Assembly (NCBI GenBank): GCA_964036195.1
Contig: OZ038450.1
Span: 6,326,701-6,390,700 of the forward strand
Direction: 5' to 3'
DNA: 64,000 bases
Source: Sphaerolaimus hirsutus
Lineage: Eukaryota > Nematoda > Chromadorea > Monhysterida > Sphaerolaimidae
Shown here piece after piece: positions 1 to 10,724 of this stretch. The notes beneath the pieces were generated by a model. That model was not told the origin of the DNA, did not search any database, and saw only the letters and a program-made list of their open reading frames with translations. The position numbers were made by a program, and so were the translations under genes. Position 1 is the first letter of the stretch, and every line of letters begins with the position of its first letter.

Positions 1-163
1 CCATCTAAAAGACAAAAATACACTTTCTGTACCCGGGTATTTTGCTCTGGAAAGTGTAAAAAAAGTGTATGGGTATTTTATGAAAGTGTAAGTGTAAGTG
101 TAAATATAAATACCCATTTACCCGGGTATTTTGGGTAAGTGTAAATACACTTTCGCAACTCTG
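1..163. mobile_element. hAT-type MITE, ACGTAAA family, right end (cut by window)
   Basis: The end reads CGCAACTCTG, the reverse complement of the CAGAGTTG terminus found on complete copies at 1006 and 11269. The body is made of GTAAGTGTAAAT and CCCGGGTATTTT units, as in those copies. The left end lies outside the window, so its target duplication (expected TAACACAC) cannot be checked. Non-coding. Confidence 0.6.
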
Positions 164-199
164 TAACACACTGCTATTCTACAGATGTTGTCTCTGTTC

Positions 200-372
200 G
201 TATACCTGCTGAAAAAAGAATTTTTATCATTGGCGCCATTTTGGCGCCTGGCGCCATTGTTGCTGGCGCCCTTTGGCGGCTGGCGCCATTTTCTCTGGCG
301 CCCTTTGACGCCTGGCGCCTATATTTTGAATGGCCCCATGGCGCCATTTTTCCTGGCGCTTTTCCATCACTA
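200..372. mobile_element. hAT-type GCGCC element, right end only
   Basis: A run of GGCGCC and CTGGCGCC repeats ends in GGCGCTTTTCCATCACTA, matching the right terminus of complete GCGCC elements at 36414 and 61458. No TAGTGATG left terminus is present to its left, so the copy is 5'-truncated. Open frames here are translations of the repeat and are not genes. Confidence 0.6.
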
Positions 373-1005
373 GTACCCATACAAAACATGGTGGAATTGT
401 CCATGTGGTATTTTTGAGGATATAAGAAACATAGAAGATTCAAAAAACATTGTAGTTGACCAATTTGTGTTGTCAAGGTTTTGTGGTCATTTGAATTTTT
501 GTTGCACCGCTTTTCTTCAGAAGTGGTTGTAAAGCCATAGAAAAATGTTTATGGAAATGCACTCATAGTTTTCTAATTTCATGCATGTTTTTCCATTTAT
601 GAATACAAATCACACTACTGGAATTTACCGCTGCAAAAAAAGTCAATTGTCAATTATCAAACAAACCCTATTTTCCAGTTGATGCATGGCCAACTCCTTA
701 CTCTTCGAGTTTACGTATACAAGCCGTGATGTGAGATTAGTTGCATTCGCGACAGCATCACACAATGTGAATGCGTCCTCAAATGTACAATCTTGCTTGT
801 ACACCGCAATGATGCACTTGCCTTCGTGGTGCACTGGCAGTGTATCTGTGCAGTGGGCAGAGCGCGGTGGTATACTCGGGTGGCATTACAGCCTATATTT
901 TGCCTAATTAATTATGCCACAGTGAAAATGAAATATTATAACAAAAAGGTAAAAATTTTGGTTCACTTTTCAGATGGAGTCAGGATAGTCAGGAGGACAT
1001 TCATC
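373..1005. other. No recognised gene or repeat
   Basis: AT-rich unique-looking sequence. Short open frames exist but none shows a domain, splice context or codon bias I can support. A GTATACTCGG motif near 870 recurs at 36466 and 38536 and may be a small relic. Confidence 0.4.
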
Positions 1006-1507
1006 CAGAGTTGTTAAAAGTACTGAGCTTTTTTGAAAGTAAATGTAAATGTAAAGTAGGTACTTATTTTATTACTCACAGGTGTACAGAAAACGTAACG
1101 TCTTTTTAAAACACTTTTACACTGCGTAAAACGTGCGTAAAATACTTTTTTTTCGAGAAAACGTAAAAACGAGTATTTTTTCCAGTGAAAACGTAAAAAT
1201 AGGTATTTTTTACAGAAAACATAAAGTGTGTATGTACTTTCACAAAAATAATGTAAAAATAAGTATCTTTTTCGATGTTCACTCTGGAATACATCAAAAA
1301 TGTGTTTTCTCTCCTGATAAGTATTTCTTAGTACTAGTAGGTAATTTTTTTCTATTTTTGTCATTTTCTGTCTAGAAAAATGACAATGTCATTTTCAAAA
1401 AGTACGCGAGTAGGTGAGTACCGGTTTTTTTTATTCTATTTTATTTTTACGCAGTACACGTTTACGCGTATTTTTTGAGTAAACGTAAATACGTTTTAAC
1501 AACTATG
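1006..1507. mobile_element. hAT-type MITE, ACGTAAA family, complete
   Basis: It starts CAGAGTTGTTAAAAGTAC and ends CGTTTTAACAACTATG. The ends are flanked by the perfect 8-bp duplication CATTCATC (998-1005 and 1508-1515), the size produced by hAT transposases. The termini fit the hAT pattern T/C-A-A/G-N-G. The interior is dominated by repeats of AACGTAAA and its reverse complement. It has no transposase and is therefore non-autonomous. Confidence 0.85.
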
Positions 1508-1515
1508 CATTCATC

Positions 1516-2050
1516 ACCAGTCATCAGCGCAGAGCAAATTCACCCACCTTTCGCCGCCCACATTTTACAGGTATCATTGAATAGCCGTCTCGCACTGGCG
1601 CTCACTGTCCTACGGCACATTCTCTCATAGCGGGGTTCATATGCTGCTGGCTCATACCTACCATACAGTGCGCAGTGTTGACTCGTTCTGCTGTATGCAA
1701 CACCTGTTGTGATTGGGTGCGGTGTTTTGAGAAGGCATGGATTAAGTTCTGATCTGCAAGCTGGTGTGCAAGTGCAATAAACTGTTCACTACTTCTTTAC
1801 TGCAACTGATTGGTCAACTCATTGGAGTAGGTATAGGTACTATAGCTCAACTTAATTTAAGGTAACTCAATTTATCATGCACAAGTACTAATGTAGACAA
1901 TACCCTGATTTTTTTTTCGCACAGGCGAAAAATCCTGCACACCAGTTTGTGGATCGCTGAACATGTGTTATTCATGTAGCATACCTAGTAATAAGTTGAA
2001 TGGTTTGCTATGGAAAAATTGGTCACACTACAGGATGATAATATTTATGT
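1516..2050. other. No recognised gene
   Basis: Mixed-composition sequence without a supported open frame, splice-flanked exon or clear inverted repeat. Confidence 0.4.
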
Positions 2051-2052
2051 TA

Positions 2053-2421
2053 CCATATTTCCTGTGAATATCCCTTTTGAAAATAACCCCCTCTCAAAAT
2101 GAACACTATGAATAACTAACTCCCTTGAAATACCCCAGCCCCAAATAGAGAACGTAAATGTCAAAAGCTACGGTTTGTGATCCGGGCAATGCAGAACACA
2201 CGTTGAAAACAATGACTGAGTACGTCATGACCAGGCTTTTACCATCTACAAATTTTATGTATATATTAAGTTTACAAATACTGATACATGTCAGTTGTTG
2301 TTGCAATTTTCTATGTCTGCGTACGTTACATATTTACAATGAATTAGTACTGGGAGTAAAAAGAATTTCTGGCTAAATAATAACCCCCTTCATTTAACCC
2401 CTGTAATCCGAGTAAATACGG
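2053..2421. mobile_element. TA-flanked CCGTATT-type MITE
   Basis: The left end CCATATTTCCTGTG follows TA, and the right end GAGTAAATACGG precedes TA. Ends are imperfect inverted repeats of the CCGTATT superfamily. The interior holds a roughly 110-bp core (about 2150-2260, with a TTTGTGATCCGG motif) that recurs near 3850, 10290, 45945 and 62815. Confidence 0.6.
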
Positions 2422-2529
2422 TAAATTATACTTGTAAATTTTTTTGACACTGACCAGCGCATGCAGCATGCCTGTTGCACAATTCAGTGCAGCACATCAC
2501 ACTGCTGCAGTATGTTTCCAGGCAACAGT

Positions 2530-2690
2530 CCCAGACCCTGTAAAACGCCCTGTGAAATGTCAAATGTCACGCAAAGTGTCAACAGTCATGAGAAATGCAC
2601 GTATGTTTGCCATTTTACCAGGCATTTTACATGACATTTGACACTTTGCATGACATCTTACATTTTACATGGCACTTTACAGGGTCTGGG
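2530..2690. repeat. Palindromic repeat, AAATGTCA family
   Basis: It begins CCCAGACCCTGTAAAA and ends TTTACAGGGTCTGGG. Between them, AAATGTCAAATGTCA and TGACATTTGACA segments face each other, so the whole repeat can fold. Related copies lie at 13307-13432, 35875-36055 and near 40400 and 44930. No target duplication was resolved. Confidence 0.6.
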
Positions 2691-3640
2691 ACTGCCTCCA
2701 GCACTGGGGCACTTGCTTTGGGTGGTGGCAGGCCTATTTCTGCCACAATCTTGTGCAGATTGGTACAAGTATATACCCGATCAGGATGGGCTCTGAAACC
2801 AATTTCTGTAACAGAAATATGGATCTGAATTTGGAATGTGATGGAATCCATTTAATGTGGATGTATAAATGTCTGGACTACTTGCATCATTGACCAAGAT
2901 CTGCAGGCACCCAGACATGGCTGCTGTTGTGGCACTTAATTACCACTAACATTTTCCCATGACAACTATAACTGAGAAATTTCAAGTTTTGATCCCCAAC
3001 TGTTGATTACTCACAAATCTGTTGTATTACTCACACTGTTGTGTCACTCATACTTCATTGTATTCATACATTAAAAATAAAATAATTTTTTGGAATCAGT
3101 GGAATATTTGTTAAGTGTTTATTAAACTGTGTGATCCAAAAGCACAAAGGAACCCATGACAGATGAATGATAAAATGTAAATTCAGTGCTGCCCTAATTT
3201 ACTGGAGTTAATGAACTCTACAGTTATTTTGGTCTTGTAAACTTGTGGAACTGAAAATAAGTTACTCAATAATATGGAACCAAATCATTGGAACCAATGT
3301 AAATAAAAATATTGACCAACAAATTTACCTTCAGCCATTGCAGTCAGTGCAGATAGACAGCAGATAAGCAGTATAGATGTCATTGCAGAGGTATTGAAAT
3401 CTTTACAGAGATCTTCACTACCAAGTCGAGTTGAGCTAAGTCAGCGAAGGCAAGTTACAGTTTGTTTTTATATTCAAGTACAGGGTTGGCAAAATCTCAG
3501 AAAAACAAAGTAGAAATAAAATACAATATAAGTAAAAAAGAATTTTACTAAAACCAACCCTATTTAAGTACGGAAAAATCTACATTTTATTCATTCAAAG
3601 TTATCACATAAAATTCACATTTATTTGTATGTTATTCAAG
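2691..3640. other. No recognised gene, AT-rich
   Basis: About 950 bp of AT-rich sequence with many short A/T runs. No exon, RNA gene or inverted repeat could be supported. Confidence 0.4.
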
Positions 3641-3642
3641 TA

Positions 3643-4107
3643 CCGTATTACCTCGAAATACCCCCAGGGGGTTTATTATTTCGCCAGCAAAATTTGAGGG
3701 GGGATAATTCGAGGGGGGGGGGGGGTATTCGAGGGGGGTCTATTATTTCGCCAAAATTTTTTCAGAAGTTCCGCATACTCAGACGTAGAAAAATCAAGCG
3801 TTTACATAGACGTGTATGTGTTTTTAGGCATATATAACTGTATATTCACATAAACCCTTCCCTAACGTCACTCAATCATCAGTCTTAACGTGTGTTCTGA
3901 CTTGTACAGATCACAAACTGCGGTATTTGTCATGTACGTTCTCTTTACACTCAATTTTAGGGGGTATTTCGAGGGGGGGGGGGTTATTATTTCCTCAGCC
4001 GAAATTTAGGGGGGGGTATTTCGAGGGGGGGGTGATTGTTTCATAGTGGTCCCGAGAGGGGGGGGGGGGGTCAAACGAAGGGGGGGGGGTATTTCGAGGA
4101 AATACGG
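3643..4107. mobile_element. TA-flanked MITE, CGAAATA subfamily
   Basis: The left end CCGTATTACCTCGAAATA and right end TATTTCGAGGAAATACGG are inverted repeats bounded by TA on both sides (3641-3642, 4108-4109). Subterminal regions iterate TTCGAGGGGGG with G runs up to about 14. The core at about 3850-3960 matches the cores at 2150, 10290, 45945 and 62815. No coding capacity. Confidence 0.85.
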
Positions 4108-4286
4108 TAGATCATTTTACAAATATTGTAGGAAAATTTACAAAAAATCAGAATCTTGCATGCGAAGCCAAAAAAACTATGAAAAATGTTTAAAAACATG
4201 AAAAAACTGAAAACATGCATTGTAAATGTTGCATGTAGTAGGTATACCTAGTTAGCTAGTCACAAGTGTAAAGTTACAATTATTCA

Positions 4287-4545
4287 GTGGTCCCCTATGG
4301 GGGGGGCTGGGGGGGCTGCCCCCCTCCAATCGGCCAGCTATCTATCTATCCCGGAGGCTGCTCAGCTATCTATCTATCCCGAGGCAAATTTTTTGGCTAC
4401 TACCCCCCCCCCCCAAAATCGCTCAGCTATCTATCTATGTGGAGCGATTTTTGGGAAATTTTGCCTCAATTTTCACTCAAAATTGCTAATTTTTGCTCCG
4501 TTTATAGTTTTTCACCTTCAAAATTGCGATTTTCAGCTATATAAA
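4287..4545. repeat. Interspersed repeat with CTATCTATCTATCCC motifs
   Basis: The segment carries repeated CAGCTATCTATCTATCCC units between G- and C-runs. Related sequence occurs at 38086-38500, 39985-40080 and, inverted, near 35485-35545. Terminal structure and class were not resolved. The two overlapping plus-strand open frames are translations of the repeat. Confidence 0.5.
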
Positions 4546-4929
4546 TACATGGTAATGTAGCTATTTTTAGCCATTTTTAACCCGTTTTTTTTGCTACTTC
4601 TAACGACAAATGATCCAACCTTTAAATGACAAAAATTCAATCAATCAATGACAACAATGTATATCCAGTAATATCAACTGAACATTACGCGCGGTTGTAA
4701 CGATTTGTGGAAAATATCGAACCCCGAAAAGAGATCGAGTGAAAAATCTCAAGACAGTTTAAATTTCCCTGCAGAACGAAATTAACAGCACATCCGAAAC
4801 CAAGGAATTAAGGGCTCGGAATATGACACAGTTTAAAATATTTGACAGAATATGGATCAGTACCACAAGACACATAAGTGCAAAATGATGTGGACATGCG
4901 GTTCAGCTGGGCGAAGAGGTGCCGCACTC
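4546..4929. other. No recognised gene
   Basis: AT-rich sequence between two repeats; no feature supported. Confidence 0.4.
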
Positions 4930-5215
4930 ACCGCGAAAAATGGGGATGTGGATGAGCGGTGAAGCGTCGCGAAGTGTCACTTCACCAAGCACGCTAACGC
5001 TTCCACAGACATCAACATCTGCGTGAAGACACTTCACACTTTCAACTATGGCTTTTAAAAGCGTGTGGAAGTGCCAGCGCGTGAAGTGTCTTCCACATGT
5101 TTAGATGCGTGTGAAGTGCATGGTGAAGCTAGGTGAAGAGGGTGGAAGACTTGTGAATGTTGGCGGAAGCGTGCTGAAGCGTGTGGATGCGCTTCACGAG
5201 CCCATTTTTTGCTGT
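4930..5215. repeat. GTGAAG/CTTCAC motif array
   Basis: Dense, both-orientation iterations of GTGAAG, GAAGCGTC and ACACTTCAC give a foldable block. Similar blocks lie at 37985-38085 and 41545-41760. It resembles the other motif-iterating MITEs here, but I could not define its ends. Confidence 0.45.
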
Positions 5216-5244
5216 GACTGAGCCGCAGCCCAATTCCAAGCAGC

Positions 5245-7392
5245 CAGTGCCCAGGCAGAAGTTTCTGGGCACCGCTCATTCGAATGGACCAACACTCGGG
5301 CAGATGTGACAACTGAATGTATTAGACCAATCTAATTAACCCGATACGTTCTTTTCGGACAGCCGGCACCACTGGTTTTCATTAACTCGAGTGAAATAGT
5401 TTCTATCACCATCATTATTGTCAATGCAATTGAGGCGTCTAATTCTAAAAGTCGACAAGTCCACAAAATGTGATTTTGAGTAAATCACATTTAAAGTTTC
5501 AGATCCAATTTGTGGTCTGTGCAGCGTGTCCAATGTGGCTCTCTAATGATATACATTAAGTTCCATATGTTGACAATAAAGTGTCAAATTTTCAACCCCT
5601 GCTCTCATGTATATATGAAAAATGTGGTGTCCATAAAATGCCATTTTGATATTTGCAAGAAATCAGCAGCAAAATCCAGTAAACAAAAGTGGACTTGTCA
5701 ACTTCTTGCTGCAAACGGCTTCGGACTTGTCGACTTCTTGCTTTAAACCATGTGGACTTGTCGACTTTTTGCAATCATGCCCCAAGCCCAACATTTGATT
5801 TAAAAGCACCTGGAAGTTGCACCATTTTTATGGAGTCACACTATCGACTCCAAAATAGCACCATTTTTATGGTGTGGCCTATCAATTCCAAAATAGCGCC
5901 ATTTCCATGGCGTTGGCGCCATTTTTATGGAGGGGCCCTATCAACTCCAAAATAGCACCATTTCCATGGTGTTGGTACCATTTTCATGGAGAGGTGCTTT
6001 TTTGTGTATCCAAATCTTATTTTTGTGTATCCAAATCTTTTTTTTGTGTATCCAAATATTAGTTTTTGTGTATCCAAATCTTATCTTTGTGTATCCAAAT
6101 TGCATTTCGAAAAGTAACATTTCGATTTGGATACACAAAAAAATAAGATTTGGATACACAACAAAATATTTGGATACACAAAAATAAGATTTGGATACAC
6201 AAAAATAAGATTTGGATACACAAAAATAAGATTTGGATACACAGAAAAAATAAGATTTGGATACACAAAAATAAGATTTGTATTTTGGAGTTGATAGGGC
6301 CACTAAATCCATACACTAAACTAAATTGATAGTTGATCCATAAAAATGGCGCCAATGCCATGGAAATGGCACCAACTCCAGGAAAATGGTGTCATTTTGG
6401 AGTACAAACAATGTTTAGTAAACAAAAGTGGACTTGTCGACTTTGTGCATTAATGAAATGGACTTGTCGACTTTTAGCTCTAATCAGGCATGGACTTGTT
6501 GACTTCTTGCCCAAAAAAATTTTATGGGCAGGGGAGTGGACTTGTCGACTTCTTGCACTTGCAAACATTTTTGTTCCCAGCTTGAAAAAATTTGCCTTGT
6601 GGGCTATTTTTGTACTTGTCGACTTTTAGAAATCACTGCCCATAGCAGAGTTGACACATTTCTTGCTTTTTTTGTCCCAACAGAAAAGGCTGCACAAGGT
6701 GGAACTGTCAACTTTTTGCCCAAAAACTAGGCAGACTTGTTGACTTCTTGGCCAAATTTTCTCCATTTTCACCCAAAATGGTCAAATTTGGCATGGTTGT
6801 ATAGGGGAATGCGAGGTAGAAAAATTTATAAAAAATTTTGAAAAATGAGAGGGACCATCCCCAGATCATGTTCAGGGGCTTCACTCAATTTTTCCAAATT
6901 TGGACTTGTCAACTTTTAGAATTCTATGCCTCAATTATTGTTTACTTCAGTATTTTTTGATTCCTTAAGTCATTGAGCTGAAAAAATAGTAAGTCACAGA
7001 AATATTTTACACCACTTACCCGCATACTTACTTGAATAATTTCCAAATGGAGTTATTCTTTGTCAGGCCTTTTTGAGGGAGGGGGGGACTTATTCAAGTG
7101 GGGAATTACTTTTCCTCGGTCGTTTAACGGGGGAGAGTAAGCACTAATAGGATTTTTCACATAAATATGCATAAGTATACAAAAATCATAAACAGGTCAA
7201 ATCAAAACACAACAAAATCAAATGCCTACCTATATATATTTTTATTAAACTTGAATGACATGGCGGACATGAATGAAATGAGTCAGTGATTCGGTCCTTG
7301 GTTACCAATGACATGTTTTTTTTTTATTCGAACTTAGATTTCAAAGTATTCACACTTGTACAAAAATCCCGTAGAACAATAACTTACAAAAA
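5245..7392. repeat. Tandem segmental duplication, copy 1
   Basis: Starting near GGCAGAAGTTTCTGGGCACC, this block matches 7609-9143 in order and orientation, and both copies end near CACACTTGTACAAAAATCCC. This copy carries a 1.5-kb palindromic insertion (5431-6933) that copy 2 lacks. It has empty TA sites at 6990-6991 and 7138-7139 where copy 2 carries MITEs. Confidence 0.8.
5431..6933. mobile_element. Concentric foldback element, 1.5 kb
   Basis: The termini TGAGGCGTCTAATTCTAAAA and TTTTAGAATTCTATGCCTCA are inverted repeats of roughly 38 bp. Moving inward, both arms carry the same three layers in mirrored order: GGACTTGTCGACTT units, then ACCATTTTTATGG units, then TGTATCCAAATCTTA units meeting near 6095-6125. 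The ancestral site survives in copy 2 at about 7811. At most a 2-bp (AT) target duplication is visible, so its class is undetermined. Apparent open frames in the centre are translations of the repeats. Confidence 0.75.
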
Positions 7393-7590
7393 ATTTCTCT
7401 TTCCATTTTCCATTTTCCGGCTGATAATTTTTTTTACCTTTCCGTTTTCCGTGTTCTGCTGAGTGAAATTTTTTTACCTTTCCGTTCTCCGTTTTCCAGT
7501 CGATAATTTTTTTTACCTTTCCGTTTTCCGTTTTCTGTCAAGTTAAAAATTTTTACCTTTCCGTTTTCGGTTTTCCATTGAAAAAGATTT
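7393..7590. repeat. Tandem repeat, about 40-bp unit, 4-5 copies
   Basis: Successive units of the form AATTTTTTTTACCTTTCCG followed by TTTTCC-rich sequence recur at about 7425, 7467, 7505 and 7543. A degenerate unit precedes them. The array sits between the two copies of the segmental duplication. Confidence 0.7.
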
Positions 7591-7867
7591 TGACACCCTA
7601 CACCCTCGCCAGTGCCCACCCAGGCAGAAGTCCCAGGCAGAAGTTTCTGGGCACCGCTCATTCGAATGGACCACCACTCGGGCAGATGTGACAACTGAAT
7701 GCATCAGACCAATCTAATTCACCCGATTGTTCTTTTCGGACAGCCGGCACCACTGGTTTTCATTAACTCAAGTGAAATATTTTCTATCACCATCAATATT
7801 GTCAATGCAATGATTGTTTACTTCAGTATTTTTTGAGTCCTTAAGTCATTGAGCTGAATAAAAAGTA

Positions 7868-8313
7868 CCGTATTACCTCTAATATAAGGTATAACTTATA
7901 TTGTTTTCGTCAGATTTTTTGAGCCAAAAGTTATGCCTTATATTAGAGGGTACCTTCAATTATTTTCACCAGATTTTAAAGAAATTTTACCAACAGTGAA
8001 CAACGATACAATTCATTTTTTCAAATTGGAATGTACGAAATAGGTGGTACAGTATCACTACAAAATGGCAGAAGTCGACGAAGAGTTATCGCAGTGCCCT
8101 TCGGCACCATTTTCATCATTTTCCGCCATGTTTGGCGAGCGTTGTTATGATTTTGCGCGTTTTGGCACGCAGCCAGCTGTGCCTTATATTAGAGGTATGC
8201 CTTATATTAGAGGGTACCTTTTATTTATTTCGTCGCGTTCAAAATAGCTGAAAGTTATACCTTATTAGAGGGTACCTTATATTAGAGGGATCCTTATATT
8301 GGAGGTAACACGG
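7868..8313. mobile_element. TA-flanked MITE, TCTAATATAAGG subfamily
   Basis: The left end CCGTATTACCTCTAATATAA and right end TTATATTGGAGGTAACACGG are bounded by TA. The module CCTTATATTAGAGGGTA is iterated inside. The empty site AATAGTAAGTCACAG in duplication copy 1 (6990) shows a clean TA insertion. No transposase. Confidence 0.9.
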
Positions 8314-8463
8314 TAAGTCACAGAAATATTTTACACCACTTACCAGCATAATTACTCGAAAAATTTCGAAATGGAGTTATTCTTTGTCAGGCCTTTTTGA
8401 GGGAGGGGGGAGTTATTCAAGTGGGGAATTACTTTTTCCTCGGTCGTTTAACGGGGGAGAGTA

Positions 8464-8870
8464 CCGTATTTCTCCGTTTATAACACCCGGGGCTTATACA
8501 AAATCGCAGCAATTTTCAGCGAACTTTTTTAAAACTTGTATAACACCCGGGTGTAGGTCAATGGGGGTGCTATACATGGGCAAATTTCAAACAGCAAAAA
8601 GAGCAAAATAAGATCATAGAAATTCCGTGTTTTTTCATTTTCGAAATACAAACGTCCCTACATATTTTTTGGTTCCCAGCGCGCAGCTAATTCAATGAAA
8701 AAAAATGTGCGTGCGCACCGGAATTACAATGAGTGGCGCCACACACAATATTTGAACTATTCAATTCAATCCGTTCTTTGAAACCTAACATTGCACCCCC
8801 GGGGTGCTATAAAACTATATAACACCCCGGGTGTTATGCACGGGGGGGTGCTATAAACGGAGAAATACGG
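8464..8870. mobile_element. TA-flanked MITE, TCTCCGTTTATAACACC subfamily
   Basis: The ends CCGTATTTCTCCGTTTATAA and TTATAAACGGAGAAATACGG-like are inverted repeats bounded by TA, and CACCCGGG modules are iterated inside. Copy 1 of the duplication has the empty site GAGAGTAAGCAC at 7134-7143. Fragments of the same subfamily lie at 15850-16059 and 37290-37973. Confidence 0.9.
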
Positions 8871-9391
8871 TAAGCACCAATAGAATTTTTCACGTAAATA
8901 CGGTGTATACAAAAATCACAAACAGGTCAAATCAAAACACAACAGAATCAAATGCCTACCTACCGTATATATATTTTAATTGAACTTGGCGGACATGAAA
9001 CGAGTCAGTGATTCGGTCCTTGGTTACCAATGACATATGTTTGTTTTTTAATTCGAACTTAAATTTCGAAGTATTCACACTCGTACAAAAATCCCAAACA
9101 AAATATAATCACAAACAAAAAAATAGAACAATGACTTCCAAAAAGTCTGCAGAGTTTAATAAATACGTAAACTGGCGGACATGATGGCATACAATGTTCT
9201 AAAAGAATACGCAACAACAGTAGCGTTAACCGATTAAATAACAATTGATATATTTTACATCAATAATGTTTTAAGAGTTCATATTTCATTAAAACGAGAG
9301 TGATTTCGCTTGTTTTGCAATGATTAGGTTTTTGTTTACACAACTCTATCCGTATATCTTTTGTTATCTGCTTGTTGTTTTAGGATACATA

Positions 9392-9834
9392 CCGTATTAC
9401 CTCGAAATACCCCCATGGGGGTTTATTATTTCGCCAGCAAAATTTGAAGGGGGGGGGGGGTTTATTCGAGGGGGGGGGGGTTATCCGAGGGGGGGTTTAT
9501 TCGAGGGGGGGGGTTATTATTTCGTCAGAAATTGTTGTGAAATTCATAGTAAAGAATACGCTTTTTCATACACAAAAACGGTAATAAACGTGAGAAAGTA
9601 GGTCATATTTGGGCTATAGGTGTACATCTGTACACAAATGAGCGTAAAAGTGTCACTGCAATCCAAATTAGTAGTAATAAATACATCAGGTACATTGCAT
9701 ACACGATGTCCATCATTCAGGAGGGGGGGGGTATTTCGAGGGGGGGGGGGGTATTATTTCCCCACCACATTTTGAGGGGGGGGGGTTAATTCGAGGGAGG
9801 TTGATTCAGGGGGGGATAATTCGAGGTAATACGG
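9392..9834. mobile_element. TA-flanked MITE, CGAAATA subfamily, second core type
   Basis: Ends CCGTATTACCTCGAAATA and ATTCGAGGTAATACGG are bounded by TA. G-run arrays flank a core (about 9530-9715) with a GTGAAATTCATAGTAAAGAA motif. The same core is seen at about 12895-13085, 14670-14860, 44230-44390 and 63590-63785. Confidence 0.85.
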
Positions 9835-9836
9835 TA

Positions 9837-10103
9837 CATGTTATTTTGGCACTTGTCGGCGTATGCATCTAACATCACAGTTCGATTTGAAACTTTGTCG
9901 TTGGGCCGAAAATACAAAAACGTCTTGTTCTCACATCACATGGTCACAGAAAGTAATATCGACAATGAACTGAGCAAAAATCATCCGTCCAAACTTGAAT
10001 GTGAGACATAAGTATTAGGAATTAAGTCCAACAACATTGTAGGGTCAGTGAGTTTCATGTATGCCGAGTTTAGGTAGGACTGGGTGATATAAATGTGGTA
10101 AAT
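9837..10103. other. No recognised gene
   Basis: Short spacer between two MITEs, with no supported feature. Confidence 0.4.
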
Positions 10104-10105
10104 TA

Positions 10106-10454
10106 CCGTATTTCCTCGAAATACCCCCCGGGGGGTGATTATTTCATAGTGGTACCGAGAGGGGGGGGGGGTATTTCGAGGGGGGGTTATTATTTCACAA
10201 GAAATTTTTTCAAATCGTTTGTGATGTACACTGGGGTAGAAAAATGCATCAATAACTGACATGTATAAACTCCTGTAGACTAAAAGTAGTAAGTAGATGG
10301 TATAAACACTGTTCTAACGTGATTACGACATTGTTTTAACGTGTGTTCTGCACTACGCAGAACACAAACTGCAGTATTTGTCATGTACGTTCTCTTTACA
10401 CTCAATCTAGGGGGGGGGGGGTATTTTAAGGGGGGGTATTTCGAGGAAATACGG
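10106..10454. mobile_element. TA-flanked MITE, CGAAATA subfamily, first core type
   Basis: CCGTATTTCCTCGAAATA and TTTCGAGGAAATACGG termini are flanked by TA on both sides. The core at about 10290-10410 contains the inverted repeat GTGTTCTGC/GCAGAACAC and matches the cores at 3850, 2150, 45945 and 62815. Confidence 0.85.
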
Positions 10455-10724
10455 TATGCAAATTTATCTACCGTATTATTTCGAATTACCCCCTTGAATA
10501 AACCCCCCTCGAATTAACCCCCCCTCGAAATGGGGCGGGGAAATAATAAACCCCCTCAAAATAACCCCCCTCCGGAATGATGTAGATGTGTAAGACGGTT
10601 TTTTTACAATGGAAAAAGACTCACCCACAAATTTTTAGACACCGAATGCAATAACAATTCATGAAACGTAAACCAAAAGTTAACTTTGTATAATAAAATT
10701 TTTAATAACCCCCCTCAGACATTC

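Larger units (their letters stand above)
7609..9143. repeat. Tandem segmental duplication, copy 2
   Basis: This block matches 5245-7392 apart from substitutions and insertions. It carries two TA-flanked MITEs (7868-8313 and 8464-8870) absent from copy 1. It lacks the palindromic element of copy 1, reading straight through GTCAATGCAATGATTG at 7801. Confidence 0.8.

Noticed and set aside
1014-1364. 116-codon minus-strand frame rich in Phe, Tyr and Lys
   Set aside because: It is the translation of ACGTAAA arrays inside a hAT-type MITE.
5927-6361. Overlapping open frames with repeated LCIQILF or FCVSKSYF
   Set aside because: They are translations of the TGTATCCAAATCTTA repeats on both strands of a palindromic element.
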